A DNA stretch of 64,000 nucleotides from CAVVGB01 sp963747715. GTDB taxonomy: Bacteria; Actinomycetota; Thermoleophilia; Gaiellales; Gaiellaceae. Position 1 is the first letter of the stretch, and each line of letters begins with the position of its first letter. Location of the stretch: positions 124,001-188,000 of the forward strand of contig CAVVGB010000001.1 of NCBI GenBank assembly GCA_963747715.1, written 5' to 3'. The notes under the pieces were generated by a model. The model was given only the letters and a program-made list of their open reading frames with translations. It ran no database searches and had not been told where the DNA came from. The translations under genes were made by a program, and so were the position numbers. Of the stretch, positions 36,904 through 44,525 are shown piece by piece.

Positions 36904-37917
36904 ATGATCGAACTGGGAGTACTTCTCGTCCTCGCGATCGGCGCCGTCGCCGGTGCAACCTGGCTCGCGCGCCTCCTGCGGGAGGAACTCGGGACGCTCC
37001 GCGCCGAGACGGCCTCGCAGCTGGCCGAGCGGAACGCGGACGTCGACCGCCGGCTCGAGGCGATGACGGCAACCATGGATCGCCGTCTCGAGAGCACGGC
37101 CAAGACGACGACCCAGGTGGAGCGCCAGCTCGGCCAGCTGGGGCAGGCAAACGCCGAGATCCTCGCGCGGGCGACCGAGCTCAAGCGGCTCGAGCAGGCG
37201 CTGCGCCCTCCCAAGGCGCGCGGCGGCTTCGGCGAGCTTCTGCTCGGCAACCTCCTTCGCGACCGGCTTCCCGCCGACGCCTACGAGCTCCAGTACGGCT
37301 TTTCCACCGGCGAGCGCGTCGATGCGGTGATCAAGGTGGAGCGGCTGGTTCCCGTCGACGCCAAGTTCCCGCTCGACAACTTCGAGCGGCTCGTCGAGGC
37401 GGAGACGGACGAGGAGAAGACTCTCCACGACAAGGCCTTTGCCCGTGACCTCAAGAACCACGTCGACGCGATCGCCGAGAAGTACATCCGTCCCGACGAG
37501 GGCACGTACGACTTCGCGCTCATGTACCTGCCGTCCGAGTCCGTCTACTACGAGCTCGTGTGCGGCAAGACGGGCGCCCTGCTCCAGTACGCGCACGTCA
37601 AGCGCGTGTTCCCGGTCTCACCGACGACGTTCACCTCGCAGCTGCAGGTGATCGTGCTCGGCCTGAAGGGAATGCAGATCGAGCAGCGTGCGCACGAGGT
37701 GATGGCGTACGTCGCGCAGCTCGAGAAGGACTTCGGGCGCTTCCGCGACGACTTCGACGTGATCGGCAAGCACCTCGGCCACGCGCAGTCGAAGTACTCG
37801 GACGCCGAGCGGCGCCTCGACCGCTTCGAGACGAAGCTCGAGCGGGCGGCGGAGTCGGAAGTCGCCGCGGTCGAGCCGCAGACGCTCCACGAGCTGCCCC
37901 GCGCAGACGCTGCCTAG
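36904..37917 (+). CDS. rmuC: DNA recombination protein RmuC
   Basis: 337 residues from ATG 36904: an N-terminal membrane helix (VLLVLAIGAVAGATWLARLL), a coiled coil (about 25-110) and the RmuC nuclease-like core with GGFGELLLGNLLRDRLP, VDAVIKV, VDAKFPLDNF and FALMYLPSESVYYEL. In E. coli RmuC limits inversions at short repeats; the fold is PD-(D/E)XK-like. Length is short but normal for actinobacteria. Confidence 0.94.
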   Translation: MIELGVLLVLAIGAVAGATWLARLLREELGTLRAETASQLAERNADVDRRLEAMTATMDRRLESTAKTTTQVERQLGQLGQANAEILARATELKRLEQALRPPKARGGFGELLLGNLLRDRLPADAYELQYGFSTGERVDAVIKVERLVPVDAKFPLDNFERLVEAETDEEKTLHDKAFARDLKNHVDAIAEKYIRPDEGTYDFALMYLPSESVYYELVCGKTGALLQYAHVKRVFPVSPTTFTSQLQVIVLGLKGMQIEQRAHEVMAYVAQLEKDFGRFRDDFDVIGKHLGHAQSKYSDAERRLDRFETKLERAAESEVAAVEPQTLHELPRADAA

Positions 37918-37938
37918 GCACGCGTCGCGGCGCTTTCC

Positions 37939-39885
37939 CTACGCGACTGGTTGCGCTTCGCGGAGGTAGCGAATCAACCCGCCTGCCACGGCGATCTCGC
38001 GCTCGCGGGGCAGGAGGTCGTGGGTGATCGTGATCGTCCCGCCGCCGTCGACGATCTCGGCCTCGAGCTCGTCCTCGCCCTCGGCGATCCCGTGGAGTCC
38101 TGAGATCCGCCACGTCTGTCCGAGCTGAGCGCGGTCGTACTCCGCTTCATCCTTGAAGAGGAGCGGCAAGACCCCCTGCGCGATCAGGTTGCGCCGATGG
38201 ATGCGCGCGAAGCTCTTGGCGATCACCGCGCGCACGCCGAGCTGCGCGGGAGCGAGGGCCGCATGCTCGCGACTCGACCCCTGCCCGTAGTTGTGCCCGG
38301 CCACGATGAAGCCGCCGCCCCACTCCTTGGCGCGGCGCGGGAACTCCTTGTCGCGGTGCTGGAACGTGAACTCGGCGATGGCGGGAACGTTCGAGCGGTA
38401 CGCCATCACGGTCGCGCCGTCGGGTGAGAGGTCGCCGGTCGAGATGTCGTCGGGCGCGACGATCAAGACGCGCAGCTCGAGCTCGTCGGGAAGCGGCTTC
38501 TGCTCGGGCGGGGGCTTGATGTTCGGTCCGCGTGGGATCTCGATCGCCGCCGCCTCCTCGGCGGGCGCGGGCTCGAGGATGTGTTTCTGCACCACTTCGG
38601 GCCGCACGGCGGGACGCCCGGGCAGCTCGACGTCGGCGAGCTCACGCGGGTCTGAGATCACGCCGGTGAGCATCGAGGCCGCGGCGACCGCGGGCGAGCA
38701 AAGGTAGACCTGGTCGTCGGCCGTCCCGCTCCGTCCCGGGAAGTTGCGGTTGAAGGTGCGAAGCGACGCGGAGCCCGACGGCGGCGCCTGTCCCATCCCG
38801 ACGCACGGCCCGCAGGCCGGCTCGAGCATCCGCACGCCGGCCGTCAGCAGGTCGACGTACGTGCCGCTGCGCGTGATCTGGTCGAGGATCTGGCGCGAGC
38901 CGGGCGTCGCGGTCGCCGACACGAGCCGGTCCGAGATCCGCTTGCCACGCAGCACCGCGCCGACCACAGCCAAGTCTTCGTACGAAGAGTTCACGGACGA
39001 ACCGATGCAGACCTGCAAGAGCTCGGTGCCGGCCACCTCCTCGACCGGGACGACGTTGCCGGGGCTCGACGGCTTGGCGACGAGAGGGACGAGCGCCGCG
39101 AGGTCGATGACCTCGTCCTCGTCGAAGTCGCCCTCCGAGCCCGTCTCGAGCGCGGTGAAATCCTCCCCGCGTCCCTGCTCGTCGAGCGCGACGCGCGTCT
39201 GCTCGTCAGAGGGGAAGACGGCCCCGGTCGCGCCGAGCTCGGCGATCATGTTGGCGATCGTGCCGCGCTCGGTGTAGCTCAGTGTCTCGACACCGGGGCC
39301 CCAGAACTCGAAGATCGCTCCGCGGCCTCCGCGTACGCCGCGCCGGCGCAGCAGCTCGAGGATCACGTCCTTCGCCTGAATCCACGGCCGGCGCAACTCA
39401 TTCTCGAGGCGGACACCGACGATCTTCGGGCACGGGAGCTCGAACGGGTGCCCGGCCATGCAGACCGCCACGTCGAGGCCACCGGCGCCGATGGCGATCA
39501 TCGCGCACGAGCCCGACTGGGTCGTGTGGCTGTCGGCGCCGATCAGCGTCTTCCCCGGGGTCGCAAAGCGCTCGCAGTGGACGTAGTGGCAGATCCCGTT
39601 GCCCGGGCGGGAGAACCAGGCGCCGTACCTTGCGGCCATCGCCTGCAGGAAGCGGTGGTCGTCCGGATTCTTGAAGTCGATCTGGAGGATGTTGTGGTCG
39701 ACGTAGACGACGGCCGTCTCGACCTGGACGCGGTCGACGCCGAACCCCTCGAACTGCATCATCGCCATCGTCCCGGTCGCGTCCTGAGCGAGCGTCTGGT
39801 CGACCCGCAGGCCGATCTCGGTTCCGGGAACCAGCTCGCCGCGAACGAGGTGCTCTTCGAGGATCGTGCGGGCGAGAGAAGCCAC
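37939..39885 (-). CDS. acnA: Aconitate hydratase (short, about 650-residue type)
   Basis: 648 residues. It converts citrate to isocitrate in the TCA cycle. Domain order is normal: QDATGTMAMMQFE, DHNILQIDF, LIGADSHTTQSGS, EFWGPGVETLSYTERGTIANM and ACGPCVGMGQ (two cluster Cys). C-terminal swivel: GRNFNR-like text is replaced by FNRNFPGRSG, plus DISTGDLSPDG and GHNYGQGSSREHAA. The usual GSCTNSSYED, which holds the third cluster Cys, reads VCIGSSVNSSYEDL: Ser at the ligand position and a Cys three residues earlier. This may be a trait of the short aconitase group. It is not adjacent to other TCA genes. Confidence 0.92.
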   Translation of the reverse strand: MASLARTILEEHLVRGELVPGTEIGLRVDQTLAQDATGTMAMMQFEGFGVDRVQVETAVVYVDHNILQIDFKNPDDHRFLQAMAARYGAWFSRPGNGICHYVHCERFATPGKTLIGADSHTTQSGSCAMIAIGAGGLDVAVCMAGHPFELPCPKIVGVRLENELRRPWIQAKDVILELLRRRGVRGGRGAIFEFWGPGVETLSYTERGTIANMIAELGATGAVFPSDEQTRVALDEQGRGEDFTALETGSEGDFDEDEVIDLAALVPLVAKPSSPGNVVPVEEVAGTELLQVCIGSSVNSSYEDLAVVGAVLRGKRISDRLVSATATPGSRQILDQITRSGTYVDLLTAGVRMLEPACGPCVGMGQAPPSGSASLRTFNRNFPGRSGTADDQVYLCSPAVAAASMLTGVISDPRELADVELPGRPAVRPEVVQKHILEPAPAEEAAAIEIPRGPNIKPPPEQKPLPDELELRVLIVAPDDISTGDLSPDGATVMAYRSNVPAIAEFTFQHRDKEFPRRAKEWGGGFIVAGHNYGQGSSREHAALAPAQLGVRAVIAKSFARIHRRNLIAQGVLPLLFKDEAEYDRAQLGQTWRISGLHGIAEGEDELEAEIVDGGGTITITHDLLPREREIAVAGGLIRYLREAQPVA

Positions 39886-39890
39886 TTACT

Positions 39891-41033
39891 TCAGTATCGC
39901 AGCAGCGCCCCGATCCCCTCGACCGGCTCGAGATCCTGGCGGTTGCGCACCGCCCACACCGTCCCGCCGTGGGCGAGCGTCTGGTGGACGGCGAGATCGA
40001 GCCCGCCCTCGTGAGGCTCGAGGCTCGTGCCGTCGAGCGGGCATTTGCCATCCGCGGCGTCGACGCGGCCGCAGGCGGGGCACTGGAACGCCTGGCGGTC
40101 GACGCCGTCCTGGAAGAGCAGCACCTCGACGCGGCCGTCGGAGGCGGCCGCCAGCGTGTCGGTCCAACCGGCAGAGGCGCGACCGTTTCGCCCCGACTCC
40201 TCGCGCCAGCGCTCGATCGCGTCCTGCTCGCGCTCCGCGCGCCAGTTCTCGAGCACGGGCGTCGCCGCCGCCAAGAGCTCGGGCGCCTGCGCGTGAGCCT
40301 GCGCGTGCGTCCAGCCGATGATCGCGCCGCGTGCTTCCTGCGAAAGCAGGTCGGAGAACCTGGCCCACGCCTCCTCGGGAGCGATGACGACGACCTGAGG
40401 CCCGCGGAAGCGGCGCACCAGCCGGTCGAGCTCCTCGCCGACGTCGCGCAGATGCTCTTCCGCGAGCTTGTCGACGTGGCGCTGGAAGCGTGACTGCGAC
40501 CAGCCGCCCTGATCGTGACGGCGCGGCTGCTCCTCGTGCAGGTCGGCGAGCTCCTCGAGGCGACCGCCGCGCAAGCGGTAGAACGCACCCTCCTCGCGCC
40601 CGACCACGACGACGAGCGCTCCCTCACCGCGACCGACGAGCGGCACGAGCGGAGCGAGGTAGAGCTGCCGTCCCACGCGCACCTCGTCGGGAACCGACTC
40701 CGTCAGCGGGAGCGGACGCCAGACGTTGTCCATCGTGGCCGTGAAGACGGCGAGCCCGTGGGCGCCGTCGCGGCTGAACTCGTTCGCGAAGTAGGAGCGG
40801 ATGCGGTCGAAGTCGGCCTTCAGGCCCTGCCGCTGGTCATGCGTCAGGGCGCGCTTGTTCGCCCCGTCCGCCTTGGCCCCCTCGTCGAGCAGCGAGTTCA
40901 GACGGGTGCCGGCCTCCCCGGCCGTCGGCGAGACGCTGGGGTCGAGGTCGAGATAGAGGCTGATCGCGCATCCCTTCGCCGCCTCGAAGGCGGCGAGATC
41001 CCGCAACTCGTCCCAGGTGATAGTCCGCGCCAT
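39891..41033 (-). CDS. Vms1/eRF1-like (bacterial release-factor-like) protein
   Basis: 380 residues. The middle region resembles eRF1 domains 2 and 3, and GGWSQ at 176-180 (followed by SRFQRHVD) takes the place of the peptidyl-tRNA-hydrolysing GGQ of eRF1. The next segment (EELDRLVRRFRGPQVVVIAP, GWTHAQAHAQAPELL) fits the eRF1 domain 3 fold. The C-terminus adds a Cys pair CPACGRVDAADGKCP like a zinc ribbon. Such actinobacterial proteins are named Vms1/Ankzf1-family peptidyl-tRNA hydrolases and are thought to act in ribosome rescue; that is inference from families. Confidence 0.82.
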   Translation of the reverse strand: MARTITWDELRDLAAFEAAKGCAISLYLDLDPSVSPTAGEAGTRLNSLLDEGAKADGANKRALTHDQRQGLKADFDRIRSYFANEFSRDGAHGLAVFTATMDNVWRPLPLTESVPDEVRVGRQLYLAPLVPLVGRGEGALVVVVGREEGAFYRLRGGRLEELADLHEEQPRRHDQGGWSQSRFQRHVDKLAEEHLRDVGEELDRLVRRFRGPQVVVIAPEEAWARFSDLLSQEARGAIIGWTHAQAHAQAPELLAAATPVLENWRAEREQDAIERWREESGRNGRASAGWTDTLAAASDGRVEVLLFQDGVDRQAFQCPACGRVDAADGKCPLDGTSLEPHEGGLDLAVHQTLAHGGTVWAVRNRQDLEPVEGIGALLRY

Positions 41034-41144
41034 CCCTCCGGGCGGGTAGGTTTCCTTCCGGGCCGCAACCTACACAATCAGGAACAGGGCGACCCCCGCC
41101 GGCGTTCTAATGAGTAAGAGCACATTCTCCAAGGAAGGCTTGCG

Positions 41145-42116
41145 TTGAACGGAAACGACCTCCGCGAGGTCATCATCATCGGCGGTGCGGTGGCCGGCTA
41201 CACGGCCGCCCTCTACACCGCTCGCGCCAACATGAACCCGCTCGTCATCGAGGGGCTGAGCTGGGGCGGCCAGCTCATGATCACGAGCGACGTCGAGAAC
41301 TACCCCGGCTATCCCGAGGGCATCATCGGCCCCGAGATGATGCAGGACTTCAGGAAGCAGGCGGCTCGCTTCGGCGCCGAGTTCATCACGGACGACGCGA
41401 CGCGCGTCGACTTCTCGGAGCGCCCCTTCCGCGTGTGGGTCGGGGACGACGAGTACCGCGCCGAGACGGTCATCGTGGCGACCGGCGCGAATGCTCGCCA
41501 GCTCGGCCTCGAGTCCGAGAAGAGGCTCCAGGGCCGCGGCGTCTCGTACTGCGCGGTCTGCGATGCGGCGTTCTTCAAGGACCAGGAAGTCGTGGTCGTC
41601 GGCGGCGGCGACTCCGCGATGGAGGAGGCGACCTTCCTGGCGAAGTTCGCCGACAAGGTCTCGATCGTCCACCGCCGTGATGTCTTCCGCGCGTCTTCGA
41701 TCATGGTCGACCGCGCCCGGGCGAGCGACAGGATCGAGTTCGTCACCGACTCGGTCGTCGAGGACGTCCTCGGCGACGACCGCGTCACCGGCGTCGTCAT
41801 CCGCAACATCAAGACGGACGAGCGCACGGAGATCCCCGCCGACGGGTTCTTCGTCGCGATCGGGCACGACCCGAACACGCAGCTCTACCGCGGTCAGCTC
41901 GACATGGACGAGTCCGGCTACCTGCTCACGAAGGGCAAGACGAGCGAGACGAACATCGAAGGGGTTTTCGCCGCCGGTGACGTCCAGGATCACGTCTACC
42001 GCCAGGCGGTGACGGCCGCGGGCTCAGGATGTATGGCCGCGCTCGACGCGGAGCGCTGGCTCGCAGCACAGCGGGGCCGCGAAGCGGATGCCCTCGCCGC
42101 GCCTCGCAGCGACTAG
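41145..42116 (+). CDS. trxB: Thioredoxin reductase
   Basis: 323 residues from TTG 41145 with AAGGAAGG upstream. The redox motif CAVC is at 136-139. The NADPH motif GGGDSAMEEATFL with HRRDVFRAS and the C-terminal FAD motif (GVFAAGDVQDHVYRQAVTAAGSG) are present. The N-terminal FAD fingerprint reads GGAVAGYTAALYTARA (13-28) rather than GxGPAG, so the second Gly and the Pro are replaced. Enzyme reduces thioredoxin with NADPH in the cytoplasm. Confidence 0.94.
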   Translation: MNGNDLREVIIIGGAVAGYTAALYTARANMNPLVIEGLSWGGQLMITSDVENYPGYPEGIIGPEMMQDFRKQAARFGAEFITDDATRVDFSERPFRVWVGDDEYRAETVIVATGANARQLGLESEKRLQGRGVSYCAVCDAAFFKDQEVVVVGGGDSAMEEATFLAKFADKVSIVHRRDVFRASSIMVDRARASDRIEFVTDSVVEDVLGDDRVTGVVIRNIKTDERTEIPADGFFVAIGHDPNTQLYRGQLDMDESGYLLTKGKTSETNIEGVFAAGDVQDHVYRQAVTAAGSGCMAALDAERWLAAQRGREADALAAPRSD

Positions 42117-42129
42117 CTAGCTTCTCGCC

Positions 42130-42579
42130 ATGCCGTACTTCATCTGCCCGAACTGCCGGAGGCGCGTCGTCGATCACGACGGCCTCGAGAACCTCACCAA
42201 CGAGCGCGTCGGCTGCTCGTCGTGCGGCTTCGGCTTCCTCTTCGAGCTGATGGACGACTACTACCCCGCGCCCGGGACCGGCTTCGTCGTCTGCGACCAC
42301 GGCGGCCGCATCCTCGCCGCGGGGCGCGGCGTGTTCGAGCTCACCGGCTTCCAGGAGTCTGACCTCCTCGGACGCGAGCTCGAGGATGTGCTCGGCTTGA
42401 CGAGCGAAGGCGAGCAGCACCCTGCCGGCCTCGCGCTCGAGTGGGGCGTCCGGCGCCTCGACCAGAAGGTCGCCGTGCGCACGCGCGCCGGCGCGGCGAA
42501 GGAGATCAAGGCGGACTTCTTCCCAGCCTACGACGAGGACGGCGGCCTGCTCGTGGCGCTCATTCCGCGCTCTGAGTGA
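42130..42579 (+). CDS. Zinc-ribbon plus PAS-domain protein
   Basis: 149 residues. A N-terminal ribbon has CPNC and CSSC (residues 6-9 and 29-32). A PAS domain follows, with GFVVCDHGGRILAAGRGVFE and LTGFQESDLLGRELEDVLGL. No output domain is attached, so it probably senses and passes a signal by contact. It starts 13 nt after trxB and may be co-transcribed; a redox role would fit but is inference. Confidence 0.82.
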   Translation: MPYFICPNCRRRVVDHDGLENLTNERVGCSSCGFGFLFELMDDYYPAPGTGFVVCDHGGRILAAGRGVFELTGFQESDLLGRELEDVLGLTSEGEQHPAGLALEWGVRRLDQKVAVRTRAGAAKEIKADFFPAYDEDGGLLVALIPRSE

Positions 42580-42871
42580 GCCCCTCGCGCTCGGCGTAGA
42601 GACGCCGCTCGACCCAGGCCTGAAGCTCTTCAACGGCTCGCACGCACGAGGTGAGCTCGGCGACCTCGGCGCGGGCGGCCTTCGTGTCCGTGAGGGACAG
42701 GAGCCCGAGTGCTTGCAGGCGCGCGACGAGCGGCTCGTCCAGGGTGCGGCGGGCGTCACGCTCGATGGCCGCGCGCCGTAGACGCCCACGTGCCCGTTCG
42801 AGCTGGGCAGCGAGGGTCGACGCGCGCGCAGCGAGCTCGTCCGCGTACAGAGCAAGGTCGACGGCCCGCAC
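42560..42871 (-). CDS. Small helical hypothetical protein
   Basis: 103 residues, almost all Ala/Arg/Glu/Leu helix with heptad-like spacing (DELAARASTLAAQLERARGR). The 3' end overlaps the PAS gene by 20 nt on the opposite strand. The opposite strand also has an open frame here, so this is a modest call, made on the codon pattern and a Met start. Confidence 0.5.
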   Translation of the reverse strand: MRAVDLALYADELAARASTLAAQLERARGRLRRAAIERDARRTLDEPLVARLQALGLLSLTDTKAARAEVAELTSCVRAVEELQAWVERRLYAEREGLTQSAE

Positions 42872-42919
42872 GAGCCAACGGTAGGAGCGAAAGGCACACG
42901 CAGGTTGCGCCGAGGGTGT

Positions 42920-43738
42920 CTAACCCGCGAAGGGGCCCGCGTTCCAGGTCACTTCCGCGAGCACTCGCTGGCCCTCGAGTGACGGATGGAAGTAATCGCG
43001 GGTCGAAACGTGCCTCGGCTGGAAGGGATAATCGAAGACGGCGTTGCCGTCGAACCGGCACTGAACGTACACCGCGCAGACCTCCGCGAGCACGATGTTG
43101 TAGTCGACCACGCGCTGCCGGACGCGCTGGCGTCGCGCCTCGTCCTCGGGAGCAGTCGAGCCTGGCCGCGCGAGCATCGACTTGCAAAAGCCCGTCAGCC
43201 GCCACACCAGCCGAGCGGTCGGGTTGTCGTGCAGGACCTGCCACAAGCGATAGATGTCCGGGATGCTGACCACGTAGACGACCGCGGCCGGCGACCCCGT
43301 GGCGACGGCGTTCATGGCGCTCGTGAACTGGGCCCTGAACTCGGCCACCGGTGTCATGGCCGCTTCGCTCGAGGCGCACGCGTCGTTCGCTCCCATCAAC
43401 ACGGTGACGTAGTCGACGTTCTGCGTGTTCACGACCTGCATCTGACCCTCGAGCTCGGCCATCTCCGCTCCGCTCCGTGCGTCGTTGAAGTTGCGTCCGA
43501 GGATGAACGGGTTGACGGCGCGTATGCGGCGCTAGTGGCTCTGGACGTACTGGCGAGACCCGGTCGACCAAGAGTTCCGCGGCGCGTCCGTGTAAGGAAG
43601 AAGCCCCGTGTTGAACGCGCGCGTGATCGAGTCCCCGGTAGAGGCCATCGAGTCCGGGTAGTCGGTCGCTTGGGCGCCGGCAGCCGCGGGGAACGTGAGA
43701 GCCGCGACGGCGGCGAGCGCGGCGAGGAGCCGTCTCAC
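42920..43738 (-). pseudogene. Secreted SGNH/GDSL hydrolase interrupted by an in-frame amber codon
   Basis: 272 codons in one frame with TAG at codon 69 (43532-43534). The first part has a signal peptide (LLAALAAVAALTFPAAAGAQ) and block I GDSIT. After the TAG, the same frame continues with the block II region (FILGRNFNDARSG), block III MGANDAC and block V RDYFHPSLEG, so all catalytic residues (Ser, Gly, Asn, Asp-x2-His) are kept. The local text SH-stop-RRIRAV fits Tyr in place of stop (TAC to TAG). Either a sequencing error, a recent pseudogene, or two pieces; the second half could also start at ATG 43462. Substrate is likely a lipid or sugar ester. Confidence 0.7.
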
Positions 43739-43766
43739 GCCCTGCCCTTACCCGCTCGGCGCGATC

Positions 43767-44432
43767 CTAGACGCGGCTCGACGGGCAGAGATCGTTGAGG
43801 ACGCAGACCGCGCAGCGGGGCGCGCGCGCGATGCAAACCCGCCGCCCGTGCCAGATGAGCAGATGGGGGAAGCGCGCCCAGTCCTCCTTCGGGACGAGGC
43901 GCTGGAGGTCGCGCTCGATCTTGACAGGATCGTGCTGGCGGGTGAAACCGAGGCGCTGGGACAGCCGCCGGACATGCGTGTCGACGACGACGCCCTGCGC
44001 CGCGCCCCGCTCCGAGGCGACGACGTTTGCGGTCTTCCTCCCCACTCCCGGCAGCCGGACGAGCTCCTCCACCTGCATCGGCACCTGGCCGTCGAACTCC
44101 TCGAGGAGCACCTTCATGGCCCCGCGCAGATTGCGCGCCTTCTGCCGAAACGTGCCCGTCGGTCGTATGTCGTCCTCGAGCTCCTCCGGTGGGACGGCGA
44201 GATAGTCGTGCGGCGTGCGGTACTTGAGAAAGAGACGCTCCGTCACGCGGTTGACGGTCACATCGGTCGTCTGTGCGGAAAGCATCACGGACACGAGCAG
44301 CTCGAGGTGCGTGCGAAACCGGAGAGCGATGGCCGCGTCGTGCTCAATCGCGAGCCGCGCGATGACTGGACGGATGCGTTCGCGCTTCGGGCCGACCCGC
44401 TTGCGCGCCTCGTGGACGTAGCTCTTGGCCAC
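43767..44432 (-). CDS. nth: Endonuclease III (DNA glycosylase/AP lyase)
   Basis: 221 residues. The helix-hairpin-helix LPGVGRKTANVV carries the catalytic Lys, and VVVDTHVRRLSQRLG carries the catalytic Asp. The [4Fe-4S] loop is C-x6-C-x2-C-x5-C (CIARAPRCAVCVLNDLC). It removes oxidised pyrimidines in base excision repair. ATG 44432 is used; a palindromic repeat lies just upstream. Confidence 0.95.
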   Translation of the reverse strand: MAKSYVHEARKRVGPKRERIRPVIARLAIEHDAAIALRFRTHLELLVSVMLSAQTTDVTVNRVTERLFLKYRTPHDYLAVPPEELEDDIRPTGTFRQKARNLRGAMKVLLEEFDGQVPMQVEELVRLPGVGRKTANVVASERGAAQGVVVDTHVRRLSQRLGFTRQHDPVKIERDLQRLVPKEDWARFPHLLIWHGRRVCIARAPRCAVCVLNDLCPSSRV

Positions 44433-44454
44433 TGGCCGGAATGGTCACAAGGAC

Positions 44455-44525
44455 GGGCGAGGCATGCCTCGCCCCTACCTCTACGGACCGTTCTCGGACG
44501 AGTAGGGGCCGGGCATGCCCGGCCC
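44455..44525. repeat. Facing pair of 20-bp palindromic REP-like elements
   Basis: GGGCGAGGCATGCCTCGCCC (44455-44474) and GGGCCGGGCATGCCCGGCCC (44506-44525) are both perfect palindromes around GGCATGCC. Each is followed on one side by CTAC/GTAG, in opposite orientation (GCCCCTAC at 44471-44478; GTAGGGGCC at 44502-44510), so the pair forms one larger inverted repeat, as in BIME/REP elements. The stop codon and last about 15 codons of the addA-like gene lie inside it. Confidence 0.85.

Noticed and set aside
43532..43534. Amber codon read as pyrrolysine or a suppressed stop
   Set aside because: No pyl genes or suppressor tRNA in the window and the local residue pattern fits a simple Tyr codon change.
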